Source of the DNA: CAWDXG01 sp963822115
Lineage (GTDB): Bacteria; Myxococcota_A; Polyangia; Polyangiales; Polyangiaceae
DNA length: 64,000 nucleotides
Assembly (NCBI GenBank): GCA_963822115.1
Contig: CAWGGM010000004.1
Span: 248,001-312,000, forward strand
Direction: 5' to 3'
Shown here piece by piece: positions 1 to 8,304 of this stretch. The number at the start of each line of letters is the position of its first letter. The stretch's first letter is position 1. The notes beneath the pieces were generated by a model. It saw only the letters and a list, made by a program, of their open reading frames with translations. It did not search any database and was not told the DNA's origin. The translations under genes were made by a program, and so were the position numbers.

Positions 1-534
1 GGCGTCGTCGGCCCCGACGACGTGAACCTGCTGGTGATGGGCACGCTGGTTCAGCCCGCCGCGGGCTGCTTGTGCCCGGAGAACTCGCTGCTCGCCTCGG
101 TGGTCGAGGCAATGAATGTCCGTCGGGACGAGCTCATCCTCATGGACACGCAGGCCGGCGTCGAGCACTTCGGACGCGCCCTGGCCAAGGGCTTCCGTCA
201 CGCGGTCGTGGTCACGGATCCCTCGTTCAACGGCGTGCAGGTCGCGCTGCACGCCGCCCGGCTCTCGCACGAGCTTGGCATCCCCTCCGTCCATCTCGTC
301 GTCAATCGCGTGCGCAGGGCCGAGGACGAGGACAAGGCGCGGCGCCTGATCGAAGGCGAAGGGGGGTTCGCGTTCGCTTCCGAGCACTATCTGCCCTGGG
401 ACGAGCGCCTGCTCGAGATCGAACCGGCGGTCGGCCCCCTGCTGCGCGATCCCTACCCGCCGCTGGTCGAGGCGATTTCGGGTCTGGGCGACGCCCTGAT
501 CCAGAGCGAGAGCGAGCTGGCATGCGCGTCGTGA
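1..534 (+). CDS. CooC-like nickel-insertion ATPase (C-terminal part, cut by window edge)
   Basis: The frame is open from base 1, so the protein begins before the window and the GTG at 22 is internal. The visible part carries a Cys-Leu-Cys pair followed by PENSLL, like the CXC dimer-interface metal site of CooC, then a DTQAGVEHFGR stretch that matches the conserved Walker-B-type region of CooC proteins, and a VVNRV segment typical of the MinD/ParA fold. CooC loads nickel into carbon monoxide dehydrogenase in an ATP-dependent step. The next gene overlaps by 13 nt and is a flavoprotein often found with CODH, so a CODH gene may lie upstream, but it is not visible here. The P-loop would lie outside the window. 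Confidence 0.75.
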   Translation, partial: GVVGPDDVNLLVMGTLVQPAAGCLCPENSLLASVVEAMNVRRDELILMDTQAGVEHFGRALAKGFRHAVVVTDPSFNGVQVALHAARLSHELGIPSVHLVVNRVRRAEDEDKARRLIEGEGGFAFASEHYLPWDERLLEIEPAVGPLLRDPYPPLVEAISGLGDALIQSESELACAS

Positions 535-1748
535 TCATCGGAGCAGGGCCTGCAGGGCTCACCGTCGCGGAAACGCTGCGGCGGTACGATCACGACTCCG
601 CGATCACGATGCTCTCGGCGGAGCGGCACCCACCCTACGCGCCGCCAGCCATGGCCGACCACTTCCTGACCGGCCGGGAGGAGACGCTGTTCTGGAAGGG
701 ACGCGACATCTGCGAGCGGCTCCGGGTCGAGTTCCATCCGGGCACGAGAGTCCAGCACCTCGAGCCCGATGCCCATCGCATCGAGCTCGAAGGTGGCGAC
801 TCGCTTTCCTACAATCGACTCGTCATCGCCTCGGGCAGTCGGCTGTACGCACCCGTCGAGGGGGCGGAGCTCCCGGGCGTCTCCAACTTCAAGTCGCTGG
901 GCGCCGCCATGGCCCTCGTCGAGCGCGCGCGTCGCGGCGAAGCCCGCCGGGCCGTCATCGTGGGCGCGGGGTTCATCGGCGTCGAGGTCGCGGTGCTGCT
1001 GCGCGAGCTCGGGCTGGAAGTCTCGATGATCGAAGCGCTCGACCGCGTGATGCCGCGCATGCTCGACCCCGAGACGGCAACCATCGTCGGCGCAGAGCTC
1101 GAGCGGCGTGGCATCAAGCTTCAGCTCGAAACGCGTGCAGATGCCTTCACCGGCCGCGGGCGCGCCGAACAGGTCGTGCTCGAGTCCGGCGAGGTGGTTG
1201 GCGCCAACGTCTTCGTGGCGGCCACCGGCGTGAAACCGAATCTCGAGTTCCTCGAGGGTTCGGGTATCGATGCCGCCTGGGGCATCAGGGTCGACGACCA
1301 GCTGCAGACGAGCGCGGCCGACGTGTACGCCGCCGGCGACGTGGCCGAGACCGTCGATCGACTGACCGGCGAGCGCTATGTCCACGCCATCTTCCCCAAT
1401 GCGACCGAGCAGGGGCGGGTGGTAGCGCACAACCTGCTCGGCTACTCCGAGCGCTACGCCGGCTCCGAGTCGATGAATAGCCTGAAGCACGTCGGCCTGC
1501 CGGTCATGGCCGTGGGCGCCCAGAGCGGAGAGCAGGAGCTCAGGCTTCGGGAAGGCAGCTCGCTGCGCAAGCTGTTCCTGAGCGGCGGGCGCATTGTCGG
1601 CTTCCGCCTTGCCGGCGACGTGCGCGCCGCCGGCGTCTACCGATCGCTGATGCTGCGGCGTGCGGACGTGACCGCGTTCGGCAGCCACCTCATCGACCCA
1701 ACGTTCGGCGAAGCCGACCTCGTTCTCGCCCACCGTCCGGCAGTCTAG
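522..1748 (+). CDS. FAD-dependent NAD(P) oxidoreductase (ferredoxin/rubredoxin reductase family)
   Basis: 408 aa. The N-terminus reads MRVVIIGAGPAGLT, an FAD-binding GxGxxG fold. A second dinucleotide fold (VIVGAGFIGVEVA) lies near residue 145 and binds NAD(P)H. The ATG motif (AATGVKPN) and the second FAD motif (YAAGDVAE) follow in the usual order, and the length fits the pyridine nucleotide-disulfide reductase-like reductases. The ATG at 522 was chosen because the FAD motif begins directly after it; it overlaps the end of the CooC-like gene by 13 nt, which implies translational coupling. In CODH operons such a flavoprotein passes electrons between a ferredoxin-like partner and NAD(P); that role is inferred from context. 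The hairpin at 1782-1823 may end the transcript. Confidence 0.85.
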   Translation: MRVVIIGAGPAGLTVAETLRRYDHDSAITMLSAERHPPYAPPAMADHFLTGREETLFWKGRDICERLRVEFHPGTRVQHLEPDAHRIELEGGDSLSYNRLVIASGSRLYAPVEGAELPGVSNFKSLGAAMALVERARRGEARRAVIVGAGFIGVEVAVLLRELGLEVSMIEALDRVMPRMLDPETATIVGAELERRGIKLQLETRADAFTGRGRAEQVVLESGEVVGANVFVAATGVKPNLEFLEGSGIDAAWGIRVDDQLQTSAADVYAAGDVAETVDRLTGERYVHAIFPNATEQGRVVAHNLLGYSERYAGSESMNSLKHVGLPVMAVGAQSGEQELRLREGSSLRKLFLSGGRIVGFRLAGDVRAAGVYRSLMLRRADVTAFGSHLIDPTFGEADLVLAHRPAV

Positions 1749-1781
1749 AGGGGCTGGCGTTCTCCCCTGCGCCGCCCCACG

Positions 1782-1823
1782 CGCGTATCCCCGGGAGGTC
1801 ATCCGATCCCCCGGGGATGCGCG
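1782..1823. terminator. Hairpin between convergent genes, probable bidirectional terminator
   Basis: Two 14-nt arms (1782-1795 and 1810-1823) are reverse complements except for one T-G pair and enclose a 14-nt loop. The hairpin lies 33 nt after the flavoprotein stop and downstream of the convergent methyltransferase frame. There is no clear T-run, so the assignment rests on position and stem strength. Confidence 0.5.
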
Positions 1824-2884
1824 TATCCGGCGACGCTGGGCGGGCGATCGCGGTCGCCCACCCACAAGCGCCTCACTTGTAGGCGATGGCCGCGCTGCTC
1901 GGACCTGCCAGCGCCATGACCTCGGTCGAACGGAACCCGGCGGCGCGCGCCCAGCTGTCGAAGTCGGCAGCCGGTGTAGTCGAAGCCGTCGTGCGTCTCG
2001 ATCAGCATGTTCAGGGACATCAAGAGACCGAAAGCATTGTGCCGGCGGTCGTTGTCGATGACGTTCTCGATCGCGATCAGCACGCCGCCGTCGTTCAGAC
2101 TGTTGTAGGCCTTCTTGATCAGCGCCTTCTTCTCCTCGACGCCCCAGTCGTGCAGGACGTTGCCGAACGTGATCACGTCGACGCGCGGCAGCTCACCCTG
2201 CATGAAATCCCCTTCCACGACCCGGATGCGATCGGACAGCCCCGCCCGCTCGATTTCGCGGCGCGCGACCGGGCCGACGGGCGGCAGGTCGAAGTTGATG
2301 CACTCGAGGTGCGGGTGGCGCTGGGCCAGCGCGCGGCAGAGCGCGCCGTTGGCCCCGCCCGCATCGCACACACTCTGGTACTGCGAGAAGTCGAATTTCT
2401 CGGCGAGCAGGTGGAAGTTGCCGTTCTGGATGCCGGACATGCCGCGGAGGAACTGCTCGAGCCGCGCCTCGTCGGAGTACAGACCATCGAACAGGTCCCC
2501 ACCGCCTTGCTTGATCTCGTTCTGCGGCGCGCCCGTCTTGAGCGCGGGCGTCAGATCCCCCCAGAAGCGGAATAGGCGGGCGTTGGCCATCTCCAGCATG
2601 CCGCCGACGTAGGCGGGACTGTTCCGGTCGAGGAAGGCCGCGGTGTCGGGCGTGTTCTTGTAGCTGGCGTCCTGGCCACGTCCCTCGCGCTCGAGCAGCT
2701 TCATCGCGACCAGCGCGTCGAGGAAGTCGTGGGTCGCGCGCTCGTGCAGGCCGAGCCGCTCGCGGATCTCGTCGGCCTTGGCCGGCCCCTCGGCGAGCTC
2801 GGTGAACAGCCCCAGCTCGACCGCGCTGACAGCGCCTTCGAGCCCCAGAAACCCAGCCAGTTTGCAGGATGTGTGACGGATCAA
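1799..2884 (-). CDS. SAM-dependent O-methyltransferase with frameshifted C-terminus
   Basis: The protein has the plan of plant-type/polyketide O-methyltransferases: an N-terminal winged-helix dimerisation domain, then a SAM-binding domain with CDAGGANGALCRALA, the FDLPPV segment, VEGDF, and HDW with the catalytic-base type His. After GFDYTG the frame leaves the family pattern. Dropping one base (the A at 1969) restores ADFDSWARAAGFRSTEVMAL and a stop at 1873, a normal family ending; the frame as written runs on to 1799 with an Arg/Gly-rich tail. The start is uncertain: TTG at 2884 is used here, while an ATG at 2889 meets a stop after one codon. It is divergent from the broken LysR gene. The substrate is unknown. 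Confidence 0.7.
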   Translation of the reverse strand: MIRHTSCKLAGFLGLEGAVSAVELGLFTELAEGPAKADEIRERLGLHERATHDFLDALVAMKLLEREGRGQDASYKNTPDTAAFLDRNSPAYVGGMLEMANARLFRFWGDLTPALKTGAPQNEIKQGGGDLFDGLYSDEARLEQFLRGMSGIQNGNFHLLAEKFDFSQYQSVCDAGGANGALCRALAQRHPHLECINFDLPPVGPVARREIERAGLSDRIRVVEGDFMQGELPRVDVITFGNVLHDWGVEEKKALIKKAYNSLNDGGVLIAIENVIDNDRRHNAFGLLMSLNMLIETHDGFDYTGCRLRQLGARRRVPFDRGHGAGRSEQRGHRLQVRRLWVGDRDRPPSVAGYAHPRGIG

Positions 2885-2981
2885 GTCATTTCGTGCCCCC
2901 TTCTGGTTGGGATGCCCTGAAATAGCAGACCGGATCCTGCAAAAGTACCCAATCGCCAACTAGAAATGCAATAATGCAGGT

Positions 2982-3581
2982 ATGCTCAACTGGGAGCTGC
3001 TCCGCTATTTCGTCGCCCTCAGCCGCGCCGGCAGCCTCGCCGGGGCCGCACGCCAGCTGCACGTGGACCAGACCACCGTGGGTCGGACTGGCCGAGCAGG
3101 AGGTCGGGAGCTCCGCGCAGCGCGCCACGTCATCACCAGCCGGCGAGGAGATGCTGGGAAGCCCACGTCGACATCGACTACGATGTATGCCGCGGAGAGC
3201 TACCTCAGACGCCGCGGCACGCCCACGCCAGGCCAGCTCGAGGGGCACGACGTGCTGTGGTTCGGCGACGACATGGAAGTGCTGAACCGCGATCGGCGCT
3301 TCCGCGCGCTGACAACCGGCGGCAGCATCGTGTTCCGGGCCAACGGCATGATGCTGCTGACCTCGGCCGCCGTCGCCGGCCTGGGCGTGGCGCTGCTTCC
3401 CTGCGTGATCGCGGACGCGGAGACGACACTGAAGCGCATCGAGAGACCGTTCAACCACGGGGACATGTGGCTCGTGACCCACCGCGACGCGCGCGAAAAC
3501 GCGCGCATCCGCGCCGTGAGCGACCACCTGTACGAAAGGTTCCGCGAGCTCCGCCCCGCGCTGGCGGGAACGGGGCGCTGA
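2982..3581 (+). pseudogene. Broken LysR-family regulator
   Basis: The first 35 residues are a LysR helix-turn-helix (ELLRYFVALSRAGSLAGAAR...). After QTTVGR the reading frame is lost: the recognition-helix continuation and linker appear partly in the next frame (SSPAGEEMLG, like the usual TPAGE...L segment). The tail of an effector domain returns from about 3184 (MYAAESYLRRRGTP to the end, including a GLGVALLPCVIAD stretch). The total is 199 codons against about 300 for the family, so a mid-gene deletion of roughly 100 codons plus a frame change is likely. It lies divergent from the methyltransferase and may once have controlled it. Confidence 0.7.
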
Positions 3582-3599
3582 AACCCCACTGGTTCGGGC

Positions 3600-5456
3600 T
3601 CAGCGTCGCGAAGCCGTGACCTGCTCGCCGTTTTGCGGCGCGATCGAGGCGACGCGCTCCCGCGAAGAGCGGGTCACGCGCTCCACGACCTCGAGCAACG
3701 CGGCGAACGCGAAGGGTTTCGGCAGGTGCCCGTCGGCCCCGGCCTCGAGCAGCAGGTGACGATGCTCTTCCCCCACGTGCGCGGTCGCGGCCACGATGGG
3801 CAGGTGCTCGCCGCCGTCGCGCGCTTCCCGCTCACGCACGCGGCGGATCAGCTCGATGCCGTCGATGCCCGGCATCTCCACGTCGGTGAGCAGCAGGTCG
3901 AACGAGGACTCCGCGAGCCTCTCGAGCGCGCTCTCGCCGTTGGCGGCGAGCGCGACGTCGTGGCCACTTCGCGCCAGCAGCGTGCGGATCGCCTTGCGGT
4001 TGATGGGATCGTCTTCGCACACCAGGATGCGCAGCGCTGGGCCGTCGGCCGTCGCGGGGATAGCGGCGCTCGCGCGCGCTTCGAGCAGATCGGTGGGACC
4101 GGCGGTGGGGCGGTCGGGGTGTGCGCGCGGCAGACCCAGCTCGACCACGAACGTCGAGCCGTGCTCGCCGCTGGTGGCTCGCACCCTCCCACCCATGCAT
4201 TGCGAAAGCTCGCGCACGATCGCCAGACCGAGCCCGGCGCCGTCAGTGGGCGCGTCGGAGGAGCTGGCCTGCATGAACGGCTCGAAGATGCTGCCCAGCT
4301 GTTCGGCAGGCACGCCAGAGCCGGTGTCGGCCACGCCGAGCACGATGCGGTCAGCGTCGCCCGGATCCTCTGTCAGCCGGACCTCGATCGAGCCGCGTTC
4401 GGTGAACTTGACGGCGTTGCCCACTAGATTGCGGGCGATCTGCGCGACGCGAACCTCGTCACCGATGCGGCACGCGTCGACCCCGTCATCGGCGCGCGCG
4501 CTCAGCGTGAGCCCCTTGTGGGCGGCTTCAGCGGCCAGCGGCGCGATCGCGTTGGCAAGCGCTGTGTGCAGCGAAAACGGCTGCGTGTGCAGCTCCAGCG
4601 CTCCCGCATCGGCGCGCGTCACGTCCAGCACGTTGTTCAGCAGGGTGAGCAGCGCACCCGCGGAGGCCTGGGCAGTCTCGATCTGGTCGCGTACCGTGGG
4701 CGGCACATCGCCCATACGCGCCAGATCGGTCATGGCGATCACGCCCTGCAGCGGCGTGCGAAGCTCGTGGCTCATGTGCGCCAGGAAGCGGCTTCGCACG
4801 CGATTCGCCTGTTCCAACGACGCGGCCGTCTCGGCCAGCTCCTCTGCGCGGCGCTGCGAGACGCGCCGGAATGCCGCCGTCACTCCCAGGAGCAGGAGGA
4901 CGTAGAACAGCCCGGCCAGGCTGCGTTCTGCCGCGCCCTCACCGATGGCGCCTGGAACCGTGACCCAGGGTTCCACCAGCGCGACGAGCGGCACCAGGAT
5001 GATGGTAGCCGTTGTCCACACGATAGCTTCGCGCTTCCGCCCCAGGATCAACACCGAGAAGCCGACCAGCGACAGCCACCACTTCGACGACGGCATGTCG
5101 TACGCCGCCGGCACCAGAAGCGCCACCGTGGCCACGAGCGCGGTCCCGTGAACGGCCACGCCCGAGCGCCGCTCGGCGTCGCGGCGGTACCACAAGAACA
5201 GCACCGCGATCGCCACGGCGCCGCCAGCGTTGCCCCACCACGGCGTCGCGCGACCGGTGGTGAGCTCGACGACGTAGCGCAGCACGCCGAACGTTGCGCA
5301 TGCGATGAACACCGCGACCATGCCGATCGCGACGAGCCGCGAGCGATCGCCGACGATATCGTGCTGGTCGTGCCCGCGGATCAGCTTCGCGACCGACGGT
5401 CGATCCGGCTCCAGCGCTTCGCTGTGCTGTTGCCGCCTGTCGCCCTCGTCGCTCAT
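3600..5456 (-). CDS. Membrane hybrid sensor histidine kinase with C-terminal receiver
   Basis: 618 aa. Several hydrophobic segments between residues 41 and 195 form the sensor region, and no separate periplasmic domain is obvious. A short coiled region (about 197-222) leads to the HisKA domain with phospho-acceptor His230 (HMSHELRTPLQG). The ATPase domain shows the N box (NLVGNAVKF), G1 (DTGSGVP) and G2 (GAGLGLAI). The receiver starts at residue 476 with acidic EDD, phospho-acceptor Asp525 (LTDVEMPG) and the conserved Lys in LPKPF. This is the BarA/hybrid class, which would relay to an external Hpt protein; none is seen nearby. It stands alone, divergent from the next histidine kinase operon. 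Confidence 0.88.
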   Translation of the reverse strand: MSDEGDRRQQHSEALEPDRPSVAKLIRGHDQHDIVGDRSRLVAIGMVAVFIACATFGVLRYVVELTTGRATPWWGNAGGAVAIAVLFLWYRRDAERRSGVAVHGTALVATVALLVPAAYDMPSSKWWLSLVGFSVLILGRKREAIVWTTATIILVPLVALVEPWVTVPGAIGEGAAERSLAGLFYVLLLLGVTAAFRRVSQRRAEELAETAASLEQANRVRSRFLAHMSHELRTPLQGVIAMTDLARMGDVPPTVRDQIETAQASAGALLTLLNNVLDVTRADAGALELHTQPFSLHTALANAIAPLAAEAAHKGLTLSARADDGVDACRIGDEVRVAQIARNLVGNAVKFTERGSIEVRLTEDPGDADRIVLGVADTGSGVPAEQLGSIFEPFMQASSSDAPTDGAGLGLAIVRELSQCMGGRVRATSGEHGSTFVVELGLPRAHPDRPTAGPTDLLEARASAAIPATADGPALRILVCEDDPINRKAIRTLLARSGHDVALAANGESALERLAESSFDLLLTDVEMPGIDGIELIRRVREREARDGGEHLPIVAATAHVGEEHRHLLLEAGADGHLPKPFAFAALLEVVERVTRSSRERVASIAPQNGEQVTASRR

Positions 5457-5702
5457 GATACAGCGCCCTCAGCCGTTTCCAGCACCCCTCACCAGCTGCC
5501 GCTCTGAACAGACATGCTGGATCACATCCTATGGAACGGCCTATCGACCGGCAGCGATAAGTTTCCCGGGGATTGACCGGGATCATGACGCATCGCGCAG
5601 GCTGCTCATCCTTCCAGGGGGATGCCGGTCCGCCGCGGGACCGGGCGCTTCCGCCCGCGGCGGTGACATTGCGGTGACCTTGCCCGTGGCAGGCTGGGAG
5701 GC

Positions 5703-7508
5703 GTGCTGGCCCGACGCGCTCTACGGCTCCGCGACTACGCACTGTTCGCGCTGGCCGCCCTGGCGCCGGCGCTGGCCGTGGGCGTGCTGGCGCTCCGGGC
5801 GCTGTCGAACGAGAACGCGGCGGCGTTGCGCGAGACGGCGGCGGGCCTCGACGCGGCGGGCGAACGGCTGTCGCTCGGGATCCACCAGGCGCTGTCGCGA
5901 TCCGAGAGAGCGCTCGGCGCGGCAAGGCTCGATCGCCCCACGCCCGGGCTTGCGCGCACGCTCGACACGCTCCGCCCCGCGTTCGCGACTGTGGTGGTGC
6001 TGGGCGCGGATCGCGCGCTCCTGTGGCCGGCTCCGCCGCAGAAGACCCAGACGCCCGCGCCGGCCAGGTGCGATGCCTTCGCCCGGACGCTAGCGGACCC
6101 GTCGGCGCACGGTCGCGCGGCGGCGCGACGCGCGCTGCTCGCGAACTGCGCGGAGCTGCAGAGCGCGACGGGGCGCTGGATCTGGCCGGTGGTAGCGCTG
6201 GACACGCCCAGATCCGCGGACGCACCGCGCATCGTGGACTGGCTACAGCGGCACGCGGGACTGCTATCGAACGCACAGCGCGAGGCAATCCGGCTTGCGC
6301 TCGGAACACTGCCTGCGCCGGCGCGACGGCGCGCGCTCGCCGCACTGTCGCAGGGCAGCGCGACGCGTGCGGCGCTGCAGGGCGAGCTGGCCGAAGCCGG
6401 CGTGGCCAAGGCGCTGTCCGCGGCTCCGGACAGCGCGGGAGTGGTGACGTGGCACGCGGGTTCCACGCTCGGCGCGCTTCGACCGTTGGCGGACGGACGG
6501 CTGGTGGGCTTCGTCGTGGACGCCGCCTCGCTCAGGCAGGCACTCGACCAGGGCGCGCTCGCAGCCGGCGCCGACACGCGAGTGCACGTGCAGCGCGGTG
6601 AAGGGCGACCGCTACCCTCCGGACACGCGCTGCCGACCACGCTGTCGGCGCGGGTAGCACTGGCGCCCGCGCTCGCCCTGGCCGTAGTGCCCGCCGATCC
6701 GCACGCGGTGGCGCGCCACGCCGAGCAGAACCGGCAGCTCCTGGCCGCGCTGGCGCTCGGCTCGACGCTGGTCGCGTTCGGCGTGGCAGCGCTGTTGTTC
6801 GCGCGGCTGCGCGCGGCGCAGCGCTCCAGCGAACTGCGCACCGACTTCGTCTCCGCCGTGTCGCACGAGCTCAGGACACCGATCGCCTCGGTGAGGATGT
6901 TCGCGGAGCTGCTCGAGGAGGACCGCGTCGAGCCCGGCGAACGCCGCGAGGTGGTCGACGCCATCGCGCGCGAGGCGCGCCGGCTCGGCGAGACCGTGGA
7001 TCGGCTGCTCGGCTTCAGCCGCATGGCAGCCGGCCGCGCGTGGTGGAACGGAACACGGAGCGCGTTGCCGACGCGGTCGCGGCGTCCATCGACACCTTCG
7101 AACAGCGCCATCCGGACCTGCCCGCGGTCGAGCGTGCGCTCGACAGCCGACCTGCACGCGCCGATCGACGCCGCGCAGATCCGCCTCGCGCTGGACAACC
7201 TGCTCGAGAACGCGAGGAAGTACGCCCCCGAGGGCGCACCCTACCGCGTCGAGGTAGCGCGCGAAGGACGCGGCGTGGCGATCCGCGTCTCCGACCGCGG
7301 CCCGGGCATCGCCCTGCGCGACCAGAAGCGCATCTTCCGGTCCTTCGAACGCGCCGACGACCGGCTGAGCCGCGCTACCGAGGGCAGCGGCATCGGGCTT
7401 TCGCTGGTGCGGCACGTGGCGGGCGCCCATGGCGGACACGCGCGCGTGGACAGCCGGCCCGGACAGGGCGCAACGTTCATCATCTGGATCCCGGGGAACG
7501 AAGCATGA
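5703..7508 (+). CDS. Two-component sensor histidine kinase (internal double frameshift)
   Basis: 601 aa, GTG start after a GGGAGG site. There is a TM segment near residues 12-34, a long Ala/Arg-rich extracytoplasmic region, a second TM near 346-367, then HisKA with His388 (SAVSHELRTPIAS). The ATPase domain has NLLENARKYAP, DRGPGI and GSGIGLSL. Between about 7037 and 7147 the protein is Ser/Arg/Pro-rich and unlike the family. The alternative frame there reads VVERNTERVADAVAASIDTF, the normal linker between the dimerisation and ATPase domains. Two opposite frame changes therefore flank a ~37-codon block. The gene overlaps the response regulator by ATGA, so the pair is translationally coupled. 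Confidence 0.85.
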   Translation: MLARRALRLRDYALFALAALAPALAVGVLALRALSNENAAALRETAAGLDAAGERLSLGIHQALSRSERALGAARLDRPTPGLARTLDTLRPAFATVVVLGADRALLWPAPPQKTQTPAPARCDAFARTLADPSAHGRAAARRALLANCAELQSATGRWIWPVVALDTPRSADAPRIVDWLQRHAGLLSNAQREAIRLALGTLPAPARRRALAALSQGSATRAALQGELAEAGVAKALSAAPDSAGVVTWHAGSTLGALRPLADGRLVGFVVDAASLRQALDQGALAAGADTRVHVQRGEGRPLPSGHALPTTLSARVALAPALALAVVPADPHAVARHAEQNRQLLAALALGSTLVAFGVAALLFARLRAAQRSSELRTDFVSAVSHELRTPIASVRMFAELLEEDRVEPGERREVVDAIAREARRLGETVDRLLGFSRMAAGRAWWNGTRSALPTRSRRPSTPSNSAIRTCPRSSVRSTADLHAPIDAAQIRLALDNLLENARKYAPEGAPYRVEVAREGRGVAIRVSDRGPGIALRDQKRIFRSFERADDRLSRATEGSGIGLSLVRHVAGAHGGHARVDSRPGQGATFIIWIPGNEA

Positions 7509-8218
7509 ACGGTCGACAGGAAACGGTACTTGTCGTGGAAGACGATGCGAGCCTCAGGCTTGGCCTGACCAAGACGCTGCGCTCGGAGGGCTACGCCGTG
7601 CGCACGGCGGCAACCGGACCGGAAGGGCTGGAGGCCGCGCTCGCCGACCCGCCCGATCTGGTGTTGCTCGACCTGATGCTGCCGGGCATGAACGGCTTCG
7701 AGATCCTCGAAGAGCTCCGGCGCCGCGACGCCGAGCTGCCGGTCATCCTGCTGACGGCCAAGGGAGCGGAAGAGGACAAGGTGCGCGGCCTCGGCCTCGG
7801 CGCCGACGACTACGTGGTCAAGCCGTTCGGGATCGCGGAGCTCCTGGCGCGGGTGGGCGCCGCGCTCAGGCTCGACCGGCTGCGCGCTGCCGCCGTCGAG
7901 CGAGTGGACGTGGGCGCGCTCAGCGTGGATTTCAGCTCGCACGCAGCCGAGCGCGACGGTGCTCCGATCGAGATGACCGCACTGGAGATGAAGCTCTTGC
8001 GCTTCCTGCTCCTGCACGAGGGGACGCTCCTTCCGCGCCAGCGCATCCTGGATGCAGTGTGGGGCAGCGACTACTTCGGCACCGATCGCACCGTCGACAA
8101 CTTCATCAATCGGCTCAGAACCAAGCTCGAGCCCGATCCGCGCCACCCGGTGCATCTGGTGACGGTGCGCGGCGCGGGCTACCGGCTGACACGAAAGGCC
8201 GCGGAGACACAACGGTGA
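7505..8218 (+). CDS. OmpR/PhoB-family response regulator
   Basis: 237 aa. The receiver domain has the acidic pair VEDD near residue 12, phospho-acceptor Asp56 (LLDLMLPGMNG), the switch Thr in LLTAKG and the conserved Lys in VVKPF. The C-terminal winged-helix DNA-binding domain shows the EMTALEMKLLRFLL and TVDNFINRLRTKLE pattern ending in TVRGAGYRL. The ATG at 7505 overlaps the kinase stop as ATGA, so the two form a cognate pair. The target genes are unknown; the lipoprotein immediately downstream is a candidate. Confidence 0.93.
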   Translation: MNGRQETVLVVEDDASLRLGLTKTLRSEGYAVRTAATGPEGLEAALADPPDLVLLDLMLPGMNGFEILEELRRRDAELPVILLTAKGAEEDKVRGLGLGADDYVVKPFGIAELLARVGAALRLDRLRAAAVERVDVGALSVDFSSHAAERDGAPIEMTALEMKLLRFLLLHEGTLLPRQRILDAVWGSDYFGTDRTVDNFINRLRTKLEPDPRHPVHLVTVRGAGYRLTRKAAETQR

Positions 8219-8304
8219 CCTGGCGGAGAAAGAGCCACGACAACGCCTGCGCATCCTGCTTCCACGGACATCGCGCTTCGCGATGCAGACGTGGAGGACG
8301 CACC

